Of a DNA stretch of 7,621 nucleotides, positions 1-6,206 are shown one piece after another; positions within the stretch are counted from its first letter, which is position 1, and each line of letters begins with the position of its first letter. Source of the stretch: JAFARZ01 sp035651595 (GTDB lineage Bacteria > Actinomycetota > Actinomycetes > Streptosporangiales > Streptosporangiaceae). Position numbers and translations under genes: made by a program. The notes under the pieces were generated by a model, which ran no database searches, was not told the origin of the DNA, and worked only from the letters and a program-made list of their open reading frames with translations. The DNA is taken from positions 1 to 7,621 of the forward strand of contig DASRFJ010000144.1 of the NCBI GenBank assembly GCA_035651595.1, given 5' to 3'.

Positions 1-589
1 CGGCACTGCCAGCTGGCCTGGGCGAGGGAGGGCTCCCGGGATGCAGATCATCCGGGCCGGGCCCGCCAGCGGGGCCGCCTGCGCGCAGCCACTCGACGAC
101 CTGGGTCAACGTGGCCGCCTGCACGATGGTGATGCCGGGCATGAGCGCTGCCTCGGCGGCGTTGCCTGGCGCCACGATCACCGTGCCGAACCCGGCTGTG
201 GCCGCTTCGGCCACCGCGGGCAGCACCCCGCGCACCGGCCGCAGCCGTCCGTCCAGGCCCAGTTCGGCGAGGAACACTACCTCGGCGGTCGCCTGCTGTG
301 GCACCGCGCCCGCGGCGGCGAGCACCCCGGCCGCGATGGCCAGGTCGGAGCGGGAGCCGTGCTTGGGCAGCGACGCCGGCGACAGCGTTGCCGTGATCCG
401 GCGCTGCGGCCACCGCTCACCGCTGTTGACGATCGCCGCACGGATCCGGTCCCGGGCTTCCCGCAGAGCCGTATCCGGCAGGCCCGTGAACGTCATCCCG
501 GCCGGGCCGTCAGTGACCTCGGTGTCCACCACAACGACATGGCCGGTCACGCCGGCCAGCGCTACCGAGTGAGTCCGCGCGGCCGTCAT
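1..589 (-). CDS. yifB: YifB/ComM family Mg-chelatase-like protein, N-terminal part (partial)
   Basis: Seen: an open frame from the ATG at 589-587 to the left edge (196 codons, no stop). It opens MTAARTHSVALAGVTG and contains FTGLPDTALREARDRIRAA (about residues 33-51), ITATLSPASLPK (about 65-76) and ELGLDGRLRPVRGVLPAV, the hallmark blocks of the YifB/ComM N-terminal domain (Lon-protease-like fold). Known: full family members are about 500 residues, with an AAA+ Mg-chelatase-type ATPase domain after this one; ComM is a helicase aiding branch migration during uptake of transforming DNA. The ATPase domain is outside the window, so an intact gene cannot be assumed. The ATG overlaps the TGA of the upstream YraN-like gene (ATGA), implying translational coupling. 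The last visible residues are a Pro/Gly-rich linker, as expected before the ATPase domain. It could be the chromosomal copy or a mobile-element paralogue. Confidence 0.88.
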   Translation of the reverse strand, partial: MTAARTHSVALAGVTGHVVVVDTEVTDGPAGMTFTGLPDTALREARDRIRAAIVNSGERWPQRRITATLSPASLPKHGSRSDLAIAAGVLAAAGAVPQQATAEVVFLAELGLDGRLRPVRGVLPAVAEAATAGFGTVIVAPGNAAEAALMPGITIVQAATLTQVVEWLRAGGPAGGPGPDDLHPGSPPSPRPAGSA

Positions 590-948
590 AGCTCTCCCGC
601 CCCCCGGACATGCTCGATCATGTACCCGCCGGGCCCGTCGATCGTGACGCCGATGACGTCGATCCGGACCTGCTCGAACCGGGTAGCGTGCGAATCCATC
701 CACGCCACTGCCATCCGGCGCAGGGCACGCACTGTAGTGCGGTTGATTACGTCGGCGGAACCGGATCGTGACCGCCTGCTGGATGTCTTGACCAGGCACG
801 CAACGAGCACGTCGTGGTCCGCGGCGATGACGACGCGTGGGTCCGGGTCGGTCTCCCAGCATTGGTCCAGGACCCGGAATCCGGTACTGCGCAGGTGCTG
901 CTCGACGAGGGGAAAGGGATCGCGGGCGGTAGCCCTGGAGGTAGTCAT
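586..948 (-). CDS. YraN/UPF0102-like protein with degenerate nuclease motif
   Basis: 120 residues, the normal size for YraN (UPF0102), a small restriction-endonuclease-fold family usually encoded just upstream of yifB/comM, as here. Seen: family-like segments EQHLRSTGFRVLDQCW (helix and strand after the start), RRMAVAWMDSH in the middle, RIDVIGVTIDG, and the terminal IEHVRGAGEL typical of actinobacterial members. The usual catalytic string (GE-I/L-D-L-I followed by F-V-E-V-K-T-R) is altered: the first part reads DPRVVIAADHD and the second VACLVKTSS, keeping the Lys but losing the Glu/Asp pair. The early G-x-x-G-E motif is also absent. Inference: a paralogue that has lost nuclease activity or changed function. 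The start has a good ribosome binding site (AAGGAG, 7-nt spacer), and the stop overlaps the next gene's start. YraN's exact role is unsettled even for canonical members. Confidence 0.72.
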   Translation of the reverse strand: MTTSRATARDPFPLVEQHLRSTGFRVLDQCWETDPDPRVVIAADHDVLVACLVKTSSRRSRSGSADVINRTTVRALRRMAVAWMDSHATRFEQVRIDVIGVTIDGPGGYMIEHVRGAGEL

Positions 949-955
949 TCTGTGT

Positions 956-961
956 CTCCTT
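956..961 (-). promoter_or_regulatory. Ribosome binding site of the YraN-like gene
   Basis: AAGGAG on the minus strand, 7 nt before the ATG at 948; it fixes that start. It lies in a small palindrome at 958-969 (ccttcacgaagg), so a short hairpin could partly hide it; the stem is only 4-5 bp, so an effect is speculative. Confidence 0.6.
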
Positions 962-1023
962 CACGAAGGGGCCCGTGCCGGATGTCCGGGAGTGGGCCAT
1001 GACTGGACAGCGGCGCCGGGTGC

Positions 1024-1887
1024 TTACTCCCAGGGCGCCCGCTGGTCGCCGGTGATCTCCTGGAGCAGCCCGATGGTCTGCGGGGCGGTCAGCGCGGACG
1101 CGCGGGCAAGCGCGAAAGCGCTCAGGTACCTGGCCAGATCGGCCTGATCCGCGAGCCACGCGCCGCCGGACAGGCCCGGGAGGTAGACCGCGCCGAGGCT
1201 TGGGGCGCCGGGGAACCGCATGATGACGTACGGCGCGTCCGCGGTGACGGCGTGCGCCCCGGCGGCGAACGGCAGAACCTGCACCGTGACCCCGCGGATG
1301 CCGCCCGCCAGGTCGATGAGGTGCCGGAGTTGCGCGGTCACCGTGTCCAGGCCGCCCATCTGGTGGCGGATTGCCGCTTCGCCGAGGACCACCGACACCT
1401 GGCGGGACCCGTCGAGCACGCTGTCTTGCCGCTCGGTGAGTGCCGCGATGGCCTGATCCTGCTTCTCGCCTGCCAGACCCCCGGGCAGGGCCGCCAGGAC
1501 GGCGCGGGCATAGTCCTCGGTCTGCAGCAGGTTCGGGACAAGCTGCGGTCCGCAGATCATGACCTCGGCGGCCAGCGATTCCAGCAGCAGGTACTCCGCG
1601 GTGTGCTCGGTCATGCCCGGATGCCAGTCCCACCAGCCCAGCGGCCGGGTCCACCCTGCCAGGCTCACCAGCACGTCCTGCTCGCCCTCCGGGACGCCGA
1701 ACTCGGTGAGCAGCTGACGCAGCTCCCGGGGGCGGATGCCGCGCTGGCCGGACTCGATCCTGCTGATCTTCGAGCGGTCGCAGCCGAGAATCCGGGCTGG
1801 GTCTTCGAGCGTGTACCCGAGGTTCTCCCGGTACCGGGTCAGCGCGGCGCCGATCAGGCGCCGACGTATTGATGGTGCGGTGGTCAC
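1024..1887 (-). CDS. Helix-turn-helix regulator with DUF5753 (Scr1-type) domain
   Basis: 287 residues from a GTG at 1887, chosen because GGAGG sits 8 nt upstream and because residues encoded further upstream do not resemble the family. Residues about 8-65 form an XRE-type HTH (ALTRYRENLGYTLEDPARIL, then CDRSKISRIESGQRG, whose SKISRIE is the recognition-helix region). Residues about 95-275 match the DUF5753/Scr1 ligand-like domain, with the hallmarks VPNLLQTEDYARAVL (117-131) and TVQVLPFAAGAH (201-212). Length is normal for the family (about 270-290). Known: such regulators are numerous in actinomycetes, are often encoded beside a small DUF397 partner and are commonly described as antitoxin-like. 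No DUF397 frame is seen in the 75 nt downstream or the gap upstream. A 38-bp palindrome just upstream is a candidate autoregulatory operator. Stop TAA; the YraN-like gene follows 75 nt later on the same strand. Confidence 0.9.
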   Translation of the reverse strand: MTTAPSIRRRLIGAALTRYRENLGYTLEDPARILGCDRSKISRIESGQRGIRPRELRQLLTEFGVPEGEQDVLVSLAGWTRPLGWWDWHPGMTEHTAEYLLLESLAAEVMICGPQLVPNLLQTEDYARAVLAALPGGLAGEKQDQAIAALTERQDSVLDGSRQVSVVLGEAAIRHQMGGLDTVTAQLRHLIDLAGGIRGVTVQVLPFAAGAHAVTADAPYVIMRFPGAPSLGAVYLPGLSGGAWLADQADLARYLSAFALARASALTAPQTIGLLQEITGDQRAPWE

Positions 1888-1895
1888 GGTTCCTG

Positions 1896-1900
1896 CCTCC
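1896..1900 (-). promoter_or_regulatory. Ribosome binding site deciding the GTG start of the HTH regulator
   Basis: GGAGG on the minus strand with an 8-nt spacer to the GTG at 1887-1885. It supports this start over the in-frame ATG at 2118, which would add 77 residues with no likeness to the family. Confidence 0.7.
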
Positions 1901-1909
1901 GGTCTGCGG

Positions 1910-1947
1910 TTGACGGCCGGGCGGCAGGGTTGCCTCCCGGCGGTCAA
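1910..1947. promoter_or_regulatory. 38-bp imperfect palindrome, candidate operator of the HTH regulator
   Basis: Left arm ttgacggccggg (1910-1921) and right arm cccggcggtcaa (1936-1947) pair with one mismatch. The inner ggca (1923-1926) and tgcc (1931-1934) share the same centre, so the dyad runs almost the full 38 bp with a gggt loop. It ends 23 bp upstream of the GTG. On the minus strand the outer arm reads TTGACC, which could also act as a -35 element. A dyad at this distance suits a dimeric regulator's operator, probably autoregulatory; the alternative is an RNA hairpin in the leader. Confidence 0.45.
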
Positions 1948-2026
1948 ATGCGCGGCGCCGCTCGCCGGCCGGCCGCACACCGGGCAGCCCGGACTGGCAC
2001 GATGTTTCCCGCGGGGCAAAGACAGC

Positions 2027-2041
2027 GCCGGCGAAGCCGGC
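2027..2041 (-). terminator. Short GC hairpin, weak terminator candidate after SpdB-like gene
   Basis: On the minus strand GCCGGC-TTC-GCCGGC forms a 6-bp stem with a tight loop, about 150 nt downstream of the SpdB-like stop, followed by gctgtcttt with only a weak T run. It may be a terminator or chance in GC-rich DNA. Confidence 0.25.
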
Positions 2042-2193
2042 ATCAAAACAGATCTCCCGCGATCAGGAAAGATCGTGACCGTCCGGAGCCCTGCCGCCCG
2101 GTTGCGGCCAAGGCCCACGCGGGCGGCGCACGCTGACCAGCCAGGGAGGCCACCGCCCGGATCGCCGGCATGCAGGCCAGCAGCGTTGCCGGG

Positions 2194-2946
2194 TCAGCTC
2201 GCGGGCGACGATCCGACGATCCGCGCGATCGAGGCCAGATCCGCGTTCGAGCCGCGCACCCCGGCCTCCCGCAATGTCCGCCGGGAAACCCGCTTCCCCG
2301 ATGCCGCGAGCTCGGCCGCCGCCGATCGCGCCTGCGCGAGCCGCAGGCGCATTGCCGGACCGCTCGGTCCGGTGTCTGGTTCCTGGCCGGGCACCGGTTC
2401 GCGGTCCAGCATGCCGCGGTCCGGGTGCTGGTCCTGGATCTGGTCTGCTGCTGGTCCGTCGTGATCGGCGCCATGATGGTAGTGATCGGTTATCTGTCCT
2501 GCCCGGGCATCTGCGGCCGCGGTTTCCCGGCCCCCACGGGGGACCGCTGGCGCCGATACGGGCGATTCCGCTGGGGGCCGGTCCGCGTCCAGGCCCTCGG
2601 CATCGGCATCGGCACGCAGCATGTGAGCCAGCGCCGTTCCCATGCCGAGGACCAATACAGGTAGAGAGGAGACCAGCGTCGTCACCTCCCAGGGCGCGCG
2701 TGACGTCCCGGACTGGGTGAGCAGGTGATAGGTGACCTGCCCGGCCATTCCGAGGACCAGTGATCCGATCGCGGACCAGCGCGCGTACCGCCTGGTCCTG
2801 GTGCTGACCGCCACGCTCGCCCCGAGCCAGGCACGAAGCGCGAACGCCGCGTAAGCCTCCACACCGAGCGGCAGCGTGATCGCTGTATTGATGCGGACCG
2901 AGTCCGCGATACCGGGCAGCGGCCGGACCACCCCGAACCCCGTCAT
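2194..2946 (-). CDS. SpdB/DUF2637-like membrane protein (mobile-element spread protein), start uncertain
   Basis: 250 residues from the first ATG in frame. Hydrophobic segments lie at about 22-42 (AITLPLGVEAYAAFALRAWL), 58-76 (SAIGSLVLGMAGQVTYHLL) and 88-110 (VTTLVSSLPVLVLGMGTALA). A charged, Pro/Ala/Asp-rich linker (about 111-198) leads to a C-terminal domain RVSRRTLREAGVRGSNADLA that looks like a small DNA-binding helix pair. This layout matches the DUF2637/SpdB-like proteins of actinobacterial plasmids and integrative elements, where spd genes are linked to spread of the element between hyphal compartments. The frame continues upstream of the ATG with another membrane segment (PWPLLILATPAAVAVWSGW), so the true protein probably starts earlier, but no ATG, GTG or TTG exists in frame before a TGA at 3105-3103. 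See the entry at 2947-3140. It lies directly downstream of the integrase gene on the same strand. The family call is by pattern; the exact function is inferred. Confidence 0.72.
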   Translation of the reverse strand: MTGFGVVRPLPGIADSVRINTAITLPLGVEAYAAFALRAWLGASVAVSTRTRRYARWSAIGSLVLGMAGQVTYHLLTQSGTSRAPWEVTTLVSSLPVLVLGMGTALAHMLRADADAEGLDADRPPAESPVSAPAVPRGGRETAAADARAGQITDHYHHGADHDGPAADQIQDQHPDRGMLDREPVPGQEPDTGPSGPAMRLRLAQARSAAAELAASGKRVSRRTLREAGVRGSNADLASIARIVGSSPAS

Positions 2947-3140
2947 CTGCCCGATGCCTACCCATCCGGACCAGACCGCGACGGCCGCTGGCGTAGCCAG
3001 GATCAGCAGCGGCCAAGGGTGCGGAACGGAGCGCGCTGATGGCCCCTCGTCCCGCTCTGCCTGTCGCTTGTCAGCGGAGGCGAGCAGTAGCTTCGGGCGG
3101 TGTCAGGTGCCTCGTCTGCGGATTCGTGCCGCCACTCCAT
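2947..3140 (-). pseudogene. Out-of-frame 5' part of the SpdB-like gene
   Basis: The ATG at 3140-3138 overlaps the integrase stop as TGATG, the usual coupling arrangement, and opens MEWRHESADEAPDTARSY, but this frame ends after 45 codons at 3005-3003. The SpdB-like frame is open from 3102 and encodes a charged stretch (AERDEGPSARSVPHPW) and then the first membrane segment before its ATG at 2946. A -1 shift, or restoring one missing base between about 3100 and 3005, would join the two into one protein with a normal start and four membrane segments. A GGGG run on this strand (3042-3045) is one possible indel site. Alternatives: sequencing error, real gene decay, programmed frameshift (no clear slippery heptamer seen), or a CTG start. 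Confidence 0.5.
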
Positions 3141-4234
3141 CACAGCAGGTCCCCCTTCTGCCGCTTGGCTGCGAGAGCTCGCTGGTCGGCTACGTCATCG
3201 GCGTACCGGTCGACCATGGAGCGGGTCTTCCAGCCATTGAGCCGCATGAGGTCGCCTTCGGAGCCGCCAGCGGCAAGCCAGGCGTCACTGAACGTGTGAC
3301 GGAACTGATGCGGCCGGACCATCTCGTAGCCTGCCTCGGACGCCCGCCGCGCCAGCATGAGCCGCAGACCGGTGTTCCCCAGCCGGCCTCGGTTGCGTGT
3401 GCCGAGCCATACCCAGTCCGAATTCGCTAGTTTGTGGTGGCGGCGGGCACGGAGGTAAGTGGCGAGTGCACGCGCACTGGCTGGCGCTAGCGCCACTAGG
3501 CGCCCTTGGCCGGCAGCTCGTGCCCCCTTCAATGGCACTAGCCGGATCACCGGGTTCTGGATCACGTCGGCGGGCAGGGCGTGCACGACCATGCTCAGCA
3601 GCTCCTGCCGCCGGATGCCCTCACTGCGCAGGATGCGGATCATCGCGTGATCCCGTGCGGTCTCGAAGTCCCGTGCCTTCCCGCCGCCGGTGACGTCGAG
3701 GAGGTCGCTGACGAAGTCGGCGGAAAGGGTCTGTGGCTTGCCCTTGACTTCGGTGTAGCGGTTCAGTTCATCGGTGTACGGGTGCGGGTGCCCGTATTCG
3801 CGTTGCAGGAAATTGAACAGCTGCAGCAAGTTGCGCTGCTGCGCATTCGTGCCGCCTTGGCCCCGGCGCCGGTAATAGTCCCGGAAATACTGGTTGAGCG
3901 TCGCGGTGTCCGCCATGGTGAAGTCGCCGTCGATGTGCTGCTCAGTCATCCACGCGTCGAGGGCCTTGGCGGGGTACAGGTAGGTGGTGACGGTGGTCTC
4001 CTCGTACGGTCGGCCCTCTTTGCTGTTGACGGTGCGCAGGTAGTCGCCGAACTCCGAAAGCTGCAGCGTCCGAGGCGGTGTTTCCGGCCGTGCGGTGTCC
4101 GGGGCACGCTCGTCCGCGGCGATGTCCGCTACTGCGCGGTACCCGGCCGGCGCGGCGAGCGGGCTCTTGAGCGGGCGGTCCCCGGCAGGCTTGCTAACCC
4201 GGCGGGCGGGACGGCGGGCGGTGATGGCGGCCAT
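3140..4234 (-). CDS. int: Tyrosine recombinase / phage-type integrase
   Basis: 364 residues, normal for actinobacterial integrases. After a basic, poorly conserved N-terminus, residues about 57-150 form the SAM-like core-binding domain (TTVTTYLYPAKALDAWM; QRNLLQLFNFLQREYG). The catalytic domain (about 165-350) has the expected residues: Arg208 in EGIRRQELLSM, a candidate Lys236 in VPLKGARA, His309 and Arg312 in HQFRHTF, Trp335 in LNGWKTRSM (replacing the second His, as in many family members) and the nucleophile Tyr344 in VDRYADD. All catalytic positions are present, so the enzyme looks functional. The start ATG has AAGGGAG 6 nt upstream. Known role: site-specific integration and excision of a mobile element, often at a tRNA gene. 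It starts 178 bp from the tRNA-Ala gene and points away from it; its stop overlaps an ATG (TGATG). No excisionase gene is seen. Confidence 0.95.
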   Translation of the reverse strand: MAAITARRPARRVSKPAGDRPLKSPLAAPAGYRAVADIAADERAPDTARPETPPRTLQLSEFGDYLRTVNSKEGRPYEETTVTTYLYPAKALDAWMTEQHIDGDFTMADTATLNQYFRDYYRRRGQGGTNAQQRNLLQLFNFLQREYGHPHPYTDELNRYTEVKGKPQTLSADFVSDLLDVTGGGKARDFETARDHAMIRILRSEGIRRQELLSMVVHALPADVIQNPVIRLVPLKGARAAGQGRLVALAPASARALATYLRARRHHKLANSDWVWLGTRNRGRLGNTGLRLMLARRASEAGYEMVRPHQFRHTFSDAWLAAGGSEGDLMRLNGWKTRSMVDRYADDVADQRALAAKRQKGDLL

Positions 4235-4240
4235 GACTGG

Positions 4241-4247
4241 CTCCCTT
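4241..4247 (-). promoter_or_regulatory. Ribosome binding site of the integrase gene
   Basis: AAGGGAG on the minus strand with a 6-nt spacer to the ATG at 4234-4232; it confirms the chosen start. Confidence 0.7.
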
Positions 4248-4260
4248 CGGTCCTGGGGGA

Positions 4261-4299
4261 GCTAGAGCGCTTCACGTACATGTAGTCAAGCGCTCTAGC
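4261..4299. repeat. Perfect 12-bp inverted repeat upstream of int, candidate attachment or integrase-binding site
   Basis: Arms gctagagcgctt (4261-4272) and aagcgctctagc (4288-4299) are perfectly complementary with a 15-bp spacer that contains the self-complementary tacatgta. The left arm shares tagagcgctt with the tRNA-Ala gene (4432-4441, end of D arm into anticodon stem), in the same orientation. Inference: an integrase core or arm site, a recombined attachment site, or an operator in the int leader (27 nt before the ATG). The spacer is wider than the usual 6-8 bp crossover, and no T-run follows, so a terminator is less likely. Confidence 0.45.
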
Positions 4300-4345
4300 G
4301 CCGAGATGCTCGGCAGGACTCCCGGCCGCCACGCAACGTCCGAGT

Positions 4346-4374
4346 GCGACAGACCCCTCCGGAACCGGTATGCT
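4346..4374 (+). promoter_or_regulatory. Probable promoter of tRNA-Ala
   Basis: GCGACA (4346-4351) and TATGCT (4369-4374) with a 17-bp spacer fit a sigma-70-type promoter with transcription starting near 4381, about 32 nt before the mature tRNA. A second possible -10, TACCCT at 4397-4402, lies inside a small inverted repeat (gctcc...ggagc, 4390-4407) and would give a very short leader. Confidence 0.5.
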
Positions 4375-4412
4375 GTCTGCGTTCCTGGTGCTCCGGTACC
4401 CTGGAGCGCCGA

Positions 4413-4488
<76 letters not shown>

Positions 4489-4490
4489 GG

Positions 4491-4504
4491 AGGTCTTCAC
4501 GTTT
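4491..4504 (+). repeat. Left terminal inverted repeat
   Basis: aggtcttcacgttt, perfect match to the reverse complement of 7607-7620; the bases outside (g4490 versus the complement of g7621) and inside (c4505 versus the complement of t7606) do not match, so the repeat is exactly 14 bp. Confidence 0.85.
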
Positions 4505-4706
4505 CAGTGGGGACCTTGTTCACGTTTGGGCCTTGGCGCGAGTCTGGCATGCGGGTCTGACATTTTCTGGGTTGCGGCTTACCTTTTTGTGTGTGGTTCG
4601 TGTTTGCCTGATCGCTTGTGGTGATGTCCTGGCGGGTTGCGGGCATGCTGGCGCGCGGGTGTGCCGGTGTCGTGGTGCTGGCGGGGGGCTGCTGCGGGCT
4701 GCGGGT
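4505..4706. other. Noncoding left end of the transposon
   Basis: About 200 bp between the left TIR and the transposase stop. It is richer in T and G than the rest of the window (for example cttacctttttgtgtgtgg near 4580). Apart from the subterminal repeat no gene or strong hairpin is seen. It probably serves as the transposase-binding end and 3' untranslated region. Confidence 0.5.
4519..4527 (+). repeat. Subterminal copy of the TIR inner half
   Basis: ttcacgttt repeats the inner nine bases of the left TIR (4496-4504), 23 bp further in and in the same orientation, about two helical turns away. This suggests a second transposase contact at the left end; no matching copy is visible at the right end. 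Confidence 0.4.
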
Positions 4707-6206
4707 CTAGGGTGGCCCGGCGCCGGCGGTGAGCGTGGTGAGGGTTCTGCGGCGCCGGCGGCGGGTCCTGGGCGGGAGGCCGGCGGCGGCGCGGCGGGCT
4801 TTGTCTTGCTGGCGGGTGTTCCAGGTGGTGGCGGCGTGCTGGTTGCGGACGATGAACAATGTGGTGGTGAACAGCGCTAGCGGCGCCAGGCCCATCAGGC
4901 GGCACCAGCCGCGGGCGATGTCGTTGCCGGCGGTGTCTTTGATACCGGAGAACCCGCGTTCGGCGGCGGTGCGGCGGGCATAGGAGCGGCGGTGCGCCTG
5001 TGAGGGGTAGTCGTGTTTCTGCCGGGTTTTCGCGGCGATGTCTGGGGTGACGGTGATGCTCTGCTGGGTGCAGCAGGCCTGCGGCTGCTCAGGCGGAGTG
5101 AGGACCTCGGGGCGGTTCCGTTCCAGGGTCATGGAGGCGGGGCGGAGCGGGCAGCGGATCTTGCCCAGCACGGCGGGGCACTGGACGCGGTGGTAGCCGT
5201 CGGCGTCGTCGCTGGTGAGCCGGCCGAGCTTGTACCGCGCCACCTCGGCGGTCTTCGCGTCGTGCGCGGCGGTGTCCTCGGCGCCGGGGGCCAGCGGGCC
5301 GAGGTCCAGCAGAGAGCGCGGTGCGGCCGGGCAGTAGAGGTTGCCGTTGGCGATGATGGCGCCGTGGTGGGTGCCTTTGGGGCCGCGGTCGTGGGGATGC
5401 AGGTCCTGGACCAGGCTGGCGCCGGCGGCGCGCAGCGGGATGGCCCAGGCGGCCGGGTCGCGGTGGGCGTAGCCGGAGTCGGCGAGCACGTCGCCGAGCG
5501 GGATCCCGGCGGCGGGCATGGCGGTCAGGACGGGAGCGAACGCGCGGACCGGGTCCTGGCGGCAGGAGGACAGGGTGAACCGGCGGGCCAGCTCGGGGAC
5601 GGGCGGCCCGTTCTCGTCGCGGGTCATGATGGCGGCTGAGCCGTAGTAGCCGAAGAACAGTTCGCCTTCGGGGCCGGGCAGTGTGACGGTGCGGTGCCCC
5701 CACGCTGCTTCGGGGTCGGCGCAGTCGCCGGCGCTGGCGTCGTGCGGCGGGGGCCGGGAGAAAGATTCCACGTCGGTCCAGTCCGCGGCCAGCGACGTGC
5801 TGGCGTCCTTGTACTGGTCCGGGACCGAGGCCTCCAGCAGGTCATCGCAAATGCGCTGGAGCGCGGAGGAGGGCAGGCCGTCCGGGTCGTCGTTGCCGAG
5901 CGCGCCGGCGACCAGGGCGAAGGTCCGCTCGGTCTGCCGGTAGGTGAGCAGGTGCGGGCCGCGCCTCCAGTCCGCGATCACGCCGAGCCGCCGCTGGTCA
6001 CCGGCGGGCAGGCTGACCAGGGCCTGGTGGACCCGGGTCAGATGCGCCGGGCGGTGGTCAGCGAGCGTGATCATGATGCCCAGCAGCAGGGTGCGGACCA
6101 GCAGCTGCCGGCTGCGCACCCCGATCGGCAGCATGGCCTCGATCCGCGGCGCGGCGCCGGAAGCGCCGATGATCTCCTCGAACGCCGCTAGCGGCGGATC
6201 GTTCAC
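4707..6206 (-). CDS. DDE transposase (IS4/IS1182-like)
   Basis: 499 residues from a GTG at 6206, stop TAG. Likely catalytic acids: Asp142 in LAADWTDVES (Asp145 is the alternative), Asp243 in GDVLADSGYAHRD, and Glu416 in RRTAAERGFSGIKD, the arrangement of IS4/IS1182-like RNase H-fold transposases, in which the third motif has E-R-x-F-x-x-x-K. The N-terminal about 110 residues are helical and probably bind DNA. Between the second Asp and the Glu lies a 170-residue insert with paired cysteines (YCP at 291-293, QCP at 342-344, RCP at 351-353, CC at 378-379) that could bind zinc. An Arg-rich tail (479-487) follows. Its start overlaps the stop of the recombinase-like gene by 4 nt (GTGA), so the two are coupled and probably made together. 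The family assignment is by motif only. Confidence 0.87.
   Translation of the reverse strand: MNDPPLAAFEEIIGASGAAPRIEAMLPIGVRSRQLLVRTLLLGIMITLADHRPAHLTRVHQALVSLPAGDQRRLGVIADWRRGPHLLTYRQTERTFALVAGALGNDDPDGLPSSALQRICDDLLEASVPDQYKDASTSLAADWTDVESFSRPPPHDASAGDCADPEAAWGHRTVTLPGPEGELFFGYYGSAAIMTRDENGPPVPELARRFTLSSCRQDPVRAFAPVLTAMPAAGIPLGDVLADSGYAHRDPAAWAIPLRAAGASLVQDLHPHDRGPKGTHHGAIIANGNLYCPAAPRSLLDLGPLAPGAEDTAAHDAKTAEVARYKLGRLTSDDADGYHRVQCPAVLGKIRCPLRPASMTLERNRPEVLTPPEQPQACCTQQSITVTPDIAAKTRQKHDYPSQAHRRSYARRTAAERGFSGIKDTAGNDIARGWCRLMGLAPLALFTTTLFIVRNQHAATTWNTRQQDKARRAAAGLPPRTRRRRRRTLTTLTAGAGPP

Larger units (their letters stand above)
1888..2193. other. Noncoding gap between HTH regulator and SpdB-like gene
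   Basis: No convincing gene in either direction across 306 bases. Frames that stay open here are GC-rich shadows without a ribosome binding site or recognisable motifs; for example, a minus-strand frame from an ATG at 2171 would encode about 42 unremarkable residues. The gap holds the palindrome at 1910-1947 and a short hairpin at 2027-2041. The promoter of the regulator should lie here, but no clear -10 hexamer is visible. Confidence 0.6.

Noticed and set aside
958..969. Palindrome ccttcacgaagg as a regulatory hairpin over the YraN ribosome binding site
   Set aside because: Stem of 4-5 bp is too short to support regulation on its own; noted with the ribosome binding site only.
41..1147. Plus-strand 368-residue open frame
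   Set aside because: Antisense to the YifB, YraN-like and regulator genes, with no domain signal and no ribosome binding site.
2063..3016. Minus-strand 317-residue open frame over the SpdB-like gene
   Set aside because: Shifted frame of the membrane-protein gene; lacks its hydrophobic segments and is low-complexity Arg/Gly/Pro.
4270..4277. cttcacgt shared by the int-side inverted repeat and the transposon ends
   Set aside because: Only 8 bp, and the flanks differ; it can occur by chance in a window this size and does not suggest shared recombination.
5013..5639. Gly/Val-rich plus-strand open frame inside the transposase
   Set aside because: Typical antisense shadow of a GC-rich gene; valine/glycine repeats arise from codon structure.
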